Positions 57,305-64,000 of a DNA stretch of 64,000 bases are shown piece by piece. Position 1 is the stretch's first letter, and each line of letters starts with the position of its first letter. Under the pieces are notes generated by a model, which saw only the letters and a list, made by a program, of their open reading frames with translations, had not been told where the DNA came from and did not search any database. The DNA comes from Verrucomicrobium spinosum DSM 4136 = JCM 18804 (lineage in GTDB: Bacteria; Verrucomicrobiota; Verrucomicrobiia; Verrucomicrobiales; Verrucomicrobiaceae), in contig NZ_ABIZ01000001.1 in NCBI RefSeq assembly GCF_000172155.1, positions 2,203,105 through 2,267,104 on the forward strand. The letters are read 5' to 3'. The translations under genes were made by a program, and so were the position numbers.

Positions 57305-58219
57305 ATGCCTCAAGGTCGAATCACCATTGTTGATGCGATGCAGCCCCATCTTGTGTTGGGCAACATCGTTGAAGAGAACGTCGCTCAGACGCCTGAACTG
57401 GGGGTGATCCCGGTTCGTGTGCTCGAAAGTGGCATCAGGTACAACACTCTCGCCATGGTCGAGTTGCCAACCACGGGCTTTCGTAAGCTTGGCGAGGGCA
57501 TGCCTGCCAGCAAGGGGCGCTATGAGCCGCGTGAGCACAAGTGTTTCCTTTTCGGCGGACGCGTCGAGGTGGAGAGGGCTGCTGCTGCTGCTGACGCTGG
57601 CGGGATGTCCGCCATTGAGGCGCGTGCAACCCGGGGTGTTATGCTCTCGGCCCTGGCGACGCTTGGGCCTCAGATCTTCTACGGCACTGATCGCGGTGCC
57701 GATGGCTTTCAGGGTCTCAAGGCCTTCACTCCTTTCGGTGGTGCGTATACCAAAAACGCCACGGGTACGACTGCCTCAACGGCTACGTCAGTGTTTGGCG
57801 TGAAGCTTGGCGAGGATTACGCTGAGTTGATCGCGGGTCAGGGCAATGTCTTCGACCTCGGTGAGTTCCGTGATCAGGACATCCTGGGGACGAACAACAA
57901 GCCGCTCCCCGGTCGGGTCGCTGATCTTGAGGGCTGGATCGGTCTTCAGCTCAATCACAAGGCCAGTGCCGTTCGAGTGTGCAACATCACTGCCGACGTG
58001 GGCAAGGGTTGCACGGACAAGTTGCTCGGTGACGCACTGGACTTGCTGCCTGTGGGTGCGGAGCCTGATTACTGGTTCATGAATAAGCGCTCCCGCAATC
58101 AGCTTCGCCTGAGCCGCTCCACTCCGGAGAATGTGTATCCTGACATGCCGACTGAATCGAACGGCATCCCGATCATCTGCACGGATTCGATCCTCAACAC
58201 GGATGCCATCGAAGTCTAG
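57305..58219 (+). CDS. Major capsid protein
   Basis: The 304-residue protein fits the place and size of a phage major capsid protein. It has GIRYNTLAMVELPTTGFRKL, an acidic-basic loop with YEPREHKCFLFGGRVEVER, and the terminal IPIICTDSILNTDAIEV typical of capsid C-termini. The protein is compact and has few charged low-complexity regions. It is followed by a separate cement-type gene. Confidence 0.82.
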   Translation: MPQGRITIVDAMQPHLVLGNIVEENVAQTPELGVIPVRVLESGIRYNTLAMVELPTTGFRKLGEGMPASKGRYEPREHKCFLFGGRVEVERAAAAADAGGMSAIEARATRGVMLSALATLGPQIFYGTDRGADGFQGLKAFTPFGGAYTKNATGTTASTATSVFGVKLGEDYAELIAGQGNVFDLGEFRDQDILGTNNKPLPGRVADLEGWIGLQLNHKASAVRVCNITADVGKGCTDKLLGDALDLLPVGAEPDYWFMNKRSRNQLRLSRSTPENVYPDMPTESNGIPIICTDSILNTDAIEV

Positions 58220-58281
58220 TCCCTGGCTGATCAGCGCGTCCGTCTGACTTAAACCCACTCTTTCAATCGGAGATAAATTTT

Positions 58282-58698
58282 ATGCCTCCCTCCTCATATC
58301 CCGGAAAAATTCGCGACACTCAACTCAAGGTCAGCAAAGTGTTGCCTGCGGCTAACGCCAACAACAACACTGACCCTATCGACCTGATCGCCGATAACCC
58401 TGGTATCAATGCCCGGGGCTACGAGGCTGAGATTGTGGTCGATGTACTGCCTTCCTTGGTGGATACCAAGAAGGTCACCGTGACGGTTCAGGACAGTGCA
58501 GACGGCACGAACTTCGCGGCCATCCCTGAGCTTGCTACCGTCGTCCTGACAGGGGCGGGTGGTGTCGGTGCTGCTGCGGTCACTCGCACGGTGAAGTTGC
58601 CTCAGACTGTGCGCCGTTACATCCGCCTCAACACGGCGGTCGAGGCGGCTGGCGGTGACAATACCGCCAAGAGCGTCGCTCTCTCCATCGTCTTCTGA
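58282..58698 (+). CDS. Putative capsid cement protein (Bbp16-like)
   Basis: The 138-residue protein has a beta-rich pattern (VTVTVQDSADGTNFAAIPEL, TVKLPQTVRRYIRLNTAVEA) like Bbp16-type capsid decoration proteins. It directly follows the capsid gene, as decorators do. It starts MPPSSYPGKIRDTQLKVSK. Confidence 0.65.
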   Translation: MPPSSYPGKIRDTQLKVSKVLPAANANNNTDPIDLIADNPGINARGYEAEIVVDVLPSLVDTKKVTVTVQDSADGTNFAAIPELATVVLTGAGGVGAAAVTRTVKLPQTVRRYIRLNTAVEAAGGDNTAKSVALSIVF

Positions 58699-58745
58699 TC
58701 CTCAATCCGGATCGGGTCAACTCAAAAAGTTCTTTCCTGTAACTC

Positions 58746-59051
58746 ATGAAAACCGTTCATTACCATCAAGCTGGCAAGCCTCCCACCGAAATGCATGTCG
58801 TAAAGACGCATCCCGGGGGCGCGAAGGTGGATCTTGCATACGAAGAAAAAGGTGAGGTGGTCGTCTCTGGCTGCGTCCTCAGCCTCACGCCTGAGATTGG
58901 CTCGGCGACAGTCATCGTCGACGAATCCGACAAGGGGAAGAAGAAGACTGAAGCGAAGGTCAAGCTCCCTGAGGGTGGTGCGCCTCCCGCTCCTGCTGTC
59001 CCTCCGGTCGGCGGCGAGAGTGGTCCCCCGGTTGAGGGAGATCCCAAATAA
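58746..59051 (+). CDS. Hypothetical head-region protein
   Basis: The 101-residue protein has an N-terminal beta region and a proline/glycine-rich, probably disordered, C-terminus (EGGAPPAPAVPPVGGE). Its sequence gives no family. A terminator follows it. Confidence 0.5.
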   Translation: MKTVHYHQAGKPPTEMHVVKTHPGGAKVDLAYEEKGEVVVSGCVLSLTPEIGSATVIVDESDKGKKKTEAKVKLPEGGAPPAPAVPPVGGESGPPVEGDPK

Positions 59052-59094
59052 CTTTCTGGCCATAAGGCTGGATGCTACCAAGGTTGTGTGTCAC

Positions 59095-59137
59095 AAACGC
59101 CGTTCGGGACTTCTCCCCCGGGCGGCGTTTTCTTTGA
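59095..59137 (+). terminator. Rho-independent terminator after the capsid operon
   Basis: AAACGCCG (59095-59102) and CGGCGTTT (59123-59130) form an 8-bp stem; an inner CGGG/CCCG can extend it. A TTTTCTTT run follows. It should reduce read-through from the strongly expressed capsid genes into the head-tail genes. Confidence 0.75.
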
Positions 59138-59152
59138 CAGTAGTTCGCTTGC

Positions 59153-59500
59153 ATGCCCTCTGCTGCTGCTGTTCGTGCCGCCTTTGACCGTGACAGGGAG
59201 ATGCGCCACGCGTGCTATGCGAAGGACGTGACGCTCGATGGCACGAAGAAAACGGGGATCTATTCCCCTCCCGTGTTTGAACGTGTGCAGGCGGGTGAAG
59301 GTGGTGGCTCCGAATATGACTTCGATGCAACGGTCAAACTTAAGAAGGCGGATTGGCCCGCGTTCCCGACCTCGGTGTCATTCAATGAAAAGATCATCAA
59401 GATCCACTTGGAAGGCGGGCTCGTGGTCTATCAGATCAAGGCTGTGACTGATCTCCATAATACCGGGGAATGGAAGCTGGTGCTTGAGGCGATGGTTTGA
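59153..59500 (+). CDS. Putative head-tail connector protein
   Basis: The 115-residue protein lies after the capsid operon terminator. It has a beta-rich C-terminal part (VSFNEKIIKIHLEGGLVVYQ, VTDLHNTGEWKLVLEAMV). Head-tail connectors occupy this position. TTGACA is 13 nt before its start. Confidence 0.5.
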   Translation: MPSAAAVRAAFDRDREMRHACYAKDVTLDGTKKTGIYSPPVFERVQAGEGGGSEYDFDATVKLKKADWPAFPTSVSFNEKIIKIHLEGGLVVYQIKAVTDLHNTGEWKLVLEAMV

Positions 59501-59516
59501 CAGGTGCTCGCCTTCA

Positions 59517-60107
59517 ATGAGTGAAATGCCCGTTGAACCGAGGATTCTGGTTGGTGACATTGAAACTACTGGCTTGGATGAGAGGCGGCATAGCATCCTA
59601 AAGATTGGCCTGACCTGGATGACTGGGGGAGTTGGGCAGTTCTCCATTCAATGCCGCATGTGGGAAGGTGCGGAATGGGATGCGCGGGCGGCGGAGGTGC
59701 ACGGCATCAGTTTCAAGGAGGCTAATGATCCAGCGTTGCCGACTGAGCATGATGCAGTTTCGAACGCGTTCGATTGGATTGGGCAGGAAAAGTTCATCTT
59801 CGCGGGATTGAATCCCCATATGGATCGGCGCTTTCTGAATTATGCCCGTATCCGTCCTGGCTTTCAACGCGGGGTGCTTCCAGACATTGGCCATCGGATG
59901 ATTGATCTGCATTCCTTGGCGGTGCCTTTCGCTTTGGCTTCGGGGGCTGCTGTGCCTCCCCGTGGTTTCAATACGGATGAGATTTACAGTCTTCTGGGGA
60001 TGCCTCCAGAGCCTCGCCCTCATGACGCGATCACTGGGGCCTTGATGGAGGCTGAGGCGTTCCGAATCCTGTTCGGGTGGCCTACGCTCTCAGAGGTGCA
60101 ACCATGA
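59517..60107 (+). CDS. DEDD 3'-5' exonuclease-like protein
   Basis: From the ATG at 59517 the protein has 196 residues. Motif I is VGDIETTGLDE (Asp14, Glu16), motif II is in FIFAGLNPHMDRRFLNYAR, and motif III is PHDAITGALMEAEAF with the His-Asp of the DEDDh class. This is the RNase T / DnaQ type fold. Such exonucleases are unusual inside a head-tail block. It might degrade host nucleic acid or act in DNA repair; the data cannot decide. Confidence 0.8.
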   Translation: MSEMPVEPRILVGDIETTGLDERRHSILKIGLTWMTGGVGQFSIQCRMWEGAEWDARAAEVHGISFKEANDPALPTEHDAVSNAFDWIGQEKFIFAGLNPHMDRRFLNYARIRPGFQRGVLPDIGHRMIDLHSLAVPFALASGAAVPPRGFNTDEIYSLLGMPPEPRPHDAITGALMEAEAFRILFGWPTLSEVQP

Positions 60108-60667
60108 ATTCGGCCATTGAACAAGGCCTGCGTGCGTACCTCACCGAGAAGTTCGGGGCGGTCGACACCCTGATTGGTGAGGGTGTGGGCGCGGTTACCC
60201 TGTTGGCTTGCGTGATTGAGGGGGCAACGGTCTCCCTGCACTGCAACGTTGGGAAAGACGTTCTGCCGGACTCCGTTCCATACGTGATCGTTGGGATCAA
60301 GGATGTCCAGCATCGAGTTGGTGAGCTGTACGATGGTGAAGTCTTAATCGCGGTCTCCACTCCTGACAACGTGGCGGGAGTGAGTGAGGTGCAGCATCGA
60401 GCGGTGGTCAAGGCTCTGCGGCAGTGCTGGCCAGATATGCAGAGGCTTTACGCGGATCGCGCCCGGGCCGTATCGGCGGAAGACATTGCGGCCACTCAGG
60501 CAGCGTTGGATGCGGGGCTTGCGAATACTGCGGCGATTTCTGCGGCTCTGGAGGCTGCTGCGGGGGTTTCCACGGCGGGCTACTTTTTTCAAGGTGTGGG
60601 TGAGAGTCTTGGCAACAACCGCTGGCAAGCTCAGATCAGGATCAAGCTAGGGTTGCGGGAGGTTTGA
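60104..60667 (+). CDS. Putative tail-completion protein
   Basis: From the ATG at 60104 the protein has 187 residues and overlaps the exonuclease gene by 4 bp. The C-terminus (SLGNNRWQAQIRIKLGLREV) is a beta-rich segment like those of tail-completion proteins. The middle has an alanine-rich helical stretch. Assignment is by position. Confidence 0.5.
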   Translation: MNSAIEQGLRAYLTEKFGAVDTLIGEGVGAVTLLACVIEGATVSLHCNVGKDVLPDSVPYVIVGIKDVQHRVGELYDGEVLIAVSTPDNVAGVSEVQHRAVVKALRQCWPDMQRLYADRARAVSAEDIAATQAALDAGLANTAAISAALEAAAGVSTAGYFFQGVGESLGNNRWQAQIRIKLGLREV

Positions 60668-60682
60668 CAACCTCTTTCCACC

Positions 60683-61363
60683 ATGGCTGCTGCAATCGGA
60701 GTTCTTTCTACTTTTGGCATCGTGCTCCCGGATGGGGCGGAGGCTCAATCATCGCAACGGACGCAATCCGTAGAGATCTCCGAACTTGTCGGAGCTGCGG
60801 GTGAGTATGTGAAAGCTGATCCGCTGCACGCCAAAAAGACGGATGTCACTGTGACCTATGTAGGCGAGCCGATGCATGCCTCTGTGACATCGGCAGCTAT
60901 CGCGCTGCCTGCAACTATGACGATCATCAAGAGTGATGCGACTGAGGTCAACAATGGTCGCGTCTCTTGCACCGTGATGGCGTCAGGGCATTCGGCCTTT
61001 ACTGACGCTGCGGGGGCGAGCCCTGGTGTGGGCGCTGGTGATCCGGATGAGGACACGCTCAACATCGTTAGTTGTTCCTTCTCCCTAGCGGAGAACGTTC
61101 AGGTTTCCCACGAGGTTCAGGACAAAATGATTCTGGGGGGCGATGGTGCTCCCGGGGCTCGTGCGACCTGCCTTCAGAAGAATTCCTTCACGACGCGCTT
61201 TCGTGGTGACCTTCCTGCCGGGGTGGTACTGGGCACCTCTGGCGCGGGCGTCAAGGGCTTGGAGGACGGCAAGCTTCTTGTGAATCAGCTCATGGAAGAG
61301 CAGAAAATGGATGATTTCAACGGCGGGTCGGTCGGTGGAAACCACTACCCTCTCGCGGCATGA
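60683..61363 (+). CDS. Putative tail tube (major tail) protein
   Basis: The 226-residue protein follows the completion gene and precedes chaperone- and tape-measure-type genes. It is rich in beta-forming residues and small residues (TDVTVTYVGEPMHASVTSAA, NIVSCSFSLAENVQVSHEVQ). The order fits a tail tube protein. TTGACA is 13 nt upstream. Confidence 0.55.
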   Translation: MAAAIGVLSTFGIVLPDGAEAQSSQRTQSVEISELVGAAGEYVKADPLHAKKTDVTVTYVGEPMHASVTSAAIALPATMTIIKSDATEVNNGRVSCTVMASGHSAFTDAAGASPGVGAGDPDEDTLNIVSCSFSLAENVQVSHEVQDKMILGGDGAPGARATCLQKNSFTTRFRGDLPAGVVLGTSGAGVKGLEDGKLLVNQLMEEQKMDDFNGGSVGGNHYPLAA

Positions 61364-61854
61364 GTCTTTGGCTCGGCTGTGTGCCTGTGGTGTTCCACGA
61401 GCGCGATCTTGTTGCCCGCATTCCTTCTTGCGTCCCTATCGTGGCTGCGGTCATGGCTGCGGGTTGGCGGCTCTCCAATGATGGTTTCCCCAACCATACC
61501 GACGTGTTGGAGGGGGTGGCGCATGTGCAGGATTTTAAGCGCGCCAGTCCCTCCAAATTGTCACGTGTGATCACGTTTCGTTTCCGTACTCAAAGGATCG
61601 CCTGCGAAGGTGACTTGATGCGGATCGAGGAATTCGTTGCTCGGTGTCAGAGCGAGCCTGCGTTCCTCCGTGCGGCAAAGGCGCTCCCTCGCTATGAGCA
61701 CTGGATCAGGCAGCTTTGTGCCAAGCTGCCGGAGGTCCCCCGTTCGCTGCAAGCCTCGGAGCCTGATGCTCATGATCGCACCTTGGTTGTTCCCATGCAT
61801 GGGCGGCCCGATTGGGTGAGGCGGTTCGCTCAACAATATGAGGATGGATTCTGA
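61360..61854 (+). CDS. Hypothetical tail-region protein
   Basis: The 164-residue protein overlaps the previous gene by 4 bp. It has a hydrophobic stretch (IPIVAAVMAAGWRLSNDG-like) and many basic residues. No family is recognised. The next gene begins 2 bp later. Confidence 0.5.
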   Translation: MSLWLGCVPVVFHERDLVARIPSCVPIVAAVMAAGWRLSNDGFPNHTDVLEGVAHVQDFKRASPSKLSRVITFRFRTQRIACEGDLMRIEEFVARCQSEPAFLRAAKALPRYEHWIRQLCAKLPEVPRSLQASEPDAHDRTLVVPMHGRPDWVRRFAQQYEDGF

Positions 61855-61856
61855 CC

Positions 61857-62507
61857 ATGGAGCTGAATGATTTCGAGCGATCCCTCTTTCTGGATCTCGC
61901 GTTCTTCGCGGAAGACTCGTCCTTTGAATCGCATGACCTTCGCCCTGTCTCACTGGCAAGCTTTAAGGCGATGGAGATCATGGGGATTAAGCTGATGGAG
62001 TTGGACCCGGGTCTTTCGGTCGAGGAAGAGACTCAGCAAATCGCGGCCTTCATCTGGCTGCACGGACAGCCTTTGCCTGCTGTGTGCTCCGCACTTTGGT
62101 CGGGGCGTTGGAGGGTGGTAATGGAGTCTTTCAATGAACCCATGCCGAGCATCGTTGCTGCCTTTCGCCAGTGGCGAATTCGCATTGTGGCGATGATTCA
62201 CGCGGCAAGCATCAACATTCGGCCTAGGCCGAAAAAGGTGGGTGCTAAAGATGATTCGCCCCGTGACCTTGTTGGGCCTAGCCAGTTCGCGTTCACTATC
62301 GGAACCATTGCCAGCTATACCCATTTCAGTCGCCAAGAGATCAAGTGGCATATCTTTCTCCCTGAGGCGATGCAATACTACCACGCGGCTTTGCGCGACT
62401 CGGGTTACTGGACGGTCCCCGTGGGGAGGCGGGTCACTGAGGAAGATGTCTCGGACCTTGTTCCGGACTTCCTCAAGGGTGCGGTTGACACGGGGCAACC
62501 TCCGTGA
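61857..62507 (+). CDS. Putative tail assembly chaperone-like protein
   Basis: The 216-residue protein is acidic at its N-terminus (MELNDFERSLFLDLAFFAED) and helical overall. Tail chaperones lie just before the tape measure gene; here one more gene intervenes. I see no slippery-frame site linking it to a second frame. The assignment is weak. Confidence 0.45.
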   Translation: MELNDFERSLFLDLAFFAEDSSFESHDLRPVSLASFKAMEIMGIKLMELDPGLSVEEETQQIAAFIWLHGQPLPAVCSALWSGRWRVVMESFNEPMPSIVAAFRQWRIRIVAMIHAASINIRPRPKKVGAKDDSPRDLVGPSQFAFTIGTIASYTHFSRQEIKWHIFLPEAMQYYHAALRDSGYWTVPVGRRVTEEDVSDLVPDFLKGAVDTGQPP

Positions 62508-63278
62508 ATGAGAGATGGCCTTACACTAAAAACGGATCGCTTCGCCCGGGCAATGACCCTGCTGGCGGGCTATACGAGTAAGACTATCGAAGATGAAATG
62601 CTCTCTCAGTCGAAGGGGGTAATTCGTGAGGTGCTTTCGATCACGCCACCCGCACAACGGGGCGAGGGCGTCAAGCTGATGGGCGTAGCTGCTCGTCGAG
62701 CTGGTGAGGCAAGAATTGATGCGGATCTACGCGGAGTGTTTCAGGGTGTGAAGATCCGGGGCTTTCGGATGGTGCCTCATCTCTTTGGTGATCGCTCGCC
62801 TGAGGTGGGGAAAAAGCCGCCCTATCGCGTCGCGACCAAAGAGAAGCATTTGAACGTTGAGGGCATTTACAATGCCCGTCAGGCCTCGCGTTCACGTCGA
62901 GGCAAGAAGTCTCTGACTCGTGGGCAGAGGGCTCCTTACTATGTGGATGAAAAGAAGCTCGATGCCCTGGCGCGAAAGCTGAAGGGGAACGTCGGGAAAT
63001 TGGCGCAAGGGTTCAAGCCTGCGGCTGATCGCCTAGGGTTGGCGATGCCTGTCTATGCGCGGGGTCAACACAATGCGCCCGGGTCCATCGACATCGATTT
63101 TAAGCCGAATCACCTCCGCATCGTTTTCACAAACAATGTTTCATACAGTGCCCTGGTGCCTGATATGCCTCGTCGGATGCAATGGGCTGTTGATCAACAG
63201 GCCCGAAAGATTGAGCGGCAGCTTCCCTATCTGATCCGGAAGGCTGCTCGTGACAGTGGTTTCAAAGTGCGTTCATAA
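62508..63278 (+). CDS. Putative minor tail or tail-terminator-like protein
   Basis: The 256-residue basic protein abuts the previous stop. It contains repeated arginine/lysine patches (ARQASRSRRGKKSLTRGQRA) and a beta-rich end (IDFKPNHLRIVFTNNVSYSA). It directly precedes the tape measure gene. No family is recognised with confidence. TTGACA lies 17 nt upstream, inside the end of the previous gene. Confidence 0.5.
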   Translation: MRDGLTLKTDRFARAMTLLAGYTSKTIEDEMLSQSKGVIREVLSITPPAQRGEGVKLMGVAARRAGEARIDADLRGVFQGVKIRGFRMVPHLFGDRSPEVGKKPPYRVATKEKHLNVEGIYNARQASRSRRGKKSLTRGQRAPYYVDEKKLDALARKLKGNVGKLAQGFKPAADRLGLAMPVYARGQHNAPGSIDIDFKPNHLRIVFTNNVSYSALVPDMPRRMQWAVDQQARKIERQLPYLIRKAARDSGFKVRS

Positions 63279-63280
63279 AT

Positions 63281-64000
63281 ATGATCCAAGGTGAGTTAGA
63301 TCTAGAACTTGCGCGGTTCAACACGCGGCTCGCTGAGGCGGTGAACAGTTCCGCAAGGGCTGGCGATGCCATGCGGCGAAATATGTCCGGCGTGGGTGAC
63401 GCTGCCGCTGCTGGAGCTGGTGGTGTCGGCGATGCTGTTGCCGAGCAGATCACGGGGTTGCTTGCGGTTGGGGGTATTGCCGGGGTGGCCTCGGCAATCA
63501 AGTCGATCACGAAAAGCATGGGGGACTTGAGTGACATGTCCACCCGCCTTAATGAGAGTCCTGAGACGCTGCAACGTGTTGGGGCTGCGGCGTCCTGGAC
63601 GGATAGCTCTGTAGAGGGGTTGGCGAATAGTTTTCTCAAGCTTGAGAAGTCATTGGGGACCATCGACAACGAGCCAGCCGTTGAGGCTCTGGAGAGGTAC
63701 GGATTGACCGCCTCTCAGTTGGCGGGGATGCCTCTGGACCAAAAGATTCTGGCTCTGGCTGGGGCCTTCCAGAAGGCTCGGGAGACTGGCACGGGGCTCG
63801 CGGATCTGCAAACGCTGTTGGGCAAGTCTGCCTCGGAGCTGATCCCGCTTCTATCCATGAGTACGGATGAGATCAAGGAAATGTTTGAAAGTGTTTCCGT
63901 CGTGTCTGATGAGGTGATCGACCGCCTTGCCTATCTCGATGATCGGATGGATCAGATTGGGCAGTCGGCATCGACAATGGCGGCAACGGTGATTGATGCC
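63281..64000 (+). CDS. Tape measure protein, 3' truncated by the window edge
   Basis: The frame opens at ATG 63281 and stays open to the window end (240 codons). It starts MIQGELDLELARFNTRLAEA and continues with an alanine/glycine-rich hydrophobic segment (AVAEQITGLLAVGGIAGVAS), then LSDMSTRLNESPETLQRVGA and LQTLLGKSASELIPLLSMST, typical of tape measure proteins. It sets tail length during assembly. Confidence 0.82.
   Translation, partial: MIQGELDLELARFNTRLAEAVNSSARAGDAMRRNMSGVGDAAAAGAGGVGDAVAEQITGLLAVGGIAGVASAIKSITKSMGDLSDMSTRLNESPETLQRVGAAASWTDSSVEGLANSFLKLEKSLGTIDNEPAVEALERYGLTASQLAGMPLDQKILALAGAFQKARETGTGLADLQTLLGKSASELIPLLSMSTDEIKEMFESVSVVSDEVIDRLAYLDDRMDQIGQSASTMAATVIDA

Noticed and set aside
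59134-60669. TTGACA copies as ordinary sigma-70 -35 boxes
   Set aside because: The start codons follow 13-20 nt later, so transcription would begin inside the genes, and no -10 box is found at 16-18 bp.
61360-62507. Programmed frameshift in the tail chaperone genes
   Set aside because: I saw no slippery heptamer with a following overlapping frame that would link the two genes.

Overview
The window reads as bacterial chromosome (about 1-33217) followed by the left two thirds of an integrated tailed-phage genome (about 33218-64000, running off the right edge). The host is most likely a member of Verrucomicrobiota, probably near Verrucomicrobium or Prosthecobacter. This rests on high GC, few Shine-Dalgarno sequences, a DUF1080 / sugar-epimerase / Gfo-Idh-MocA gene set, an EboE homologue, and intergenic repeat families of a kind I associate with that phylum. 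The assignment is inference; no 16S gene is present.

Host part, left to right. A partial LysM protein; a secreted DUF1080 hydrolase; an ATP-grasp / alpha-E / transglutaminase operon; eboE; ruvC; a DoxX-like protein; a polysaccharide-export lipoprotein; two small genes, one ribbon-helix-helix-like, with an inverted repeat upstream; a sugar isomerase/epimerase and a Gfo/Idh/MocA oxidoreductase; small membrane and DUF genes; an ArsR / SRPBCC / DUF899 block; an NAD(P)-binding gene divergent from a LysR regulator; a 4 x 129-bp tandem repeat; a second SRPBCC gene followed by a 14 x 8-bp repeat; a glycosyltransferase / HpcH-HpaI aldolase / RmlC-like operon; apbE beside a NosR-like flavin/iron-sulfur membrane protein; glyS; aguB and aguA (agmatine to putrescine); rarA; an Rrf2 regulator; and ssrA (tmRNA, tag ANSNELALAA).

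Several intergenic gaps carry short-period (7-, 8- or 9-bp) repeats arranged as inverted arms. They lie between convergent genes or next to gene ends and probably act as transcript ends or as mobile repeat elements.

Phage part. A tyrosine integrase lies directly after the tmRNA 3' end, so ssrA is the likely attachment site. A leftward repressor faces a rightward 59-residue gene across an operator region with three TTCGCAAATC sites. Early genes run rightward with 4-8 bp overlaps: small unknowns, a C5-cytosine methyltransferase, a large ParB-like protein with a histone-H1-like tail, a Dam-type methylase, a zinc-ribbon primase and a P-loop helicase. Three leftward genes (one DUF932) and an 889-bp hairpin-rich non-coding stretch separate these from the late genes. 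The late genes are a probable small terminase, GpA-type large terminase, lambda-type portal, S49 protease, probable scaffold, major capsid, cement protein, head-tail genes with an inserted DEDD exonuclease, tail genes and a truncated tape measure. No lysis genes or right attachment site are inside the window. This is the plan of a temperate siphovirus-like phage with lambda-type packaging.

The least explained signals are a TTGACA hexamer a short, fairly fixed distance upstream of many non-overlapping late-gene starts, the same 20-bp palindrome inside the integrase and portal genes, the H1-tailed ParB, and the short-period inverted-arm elements of the host.
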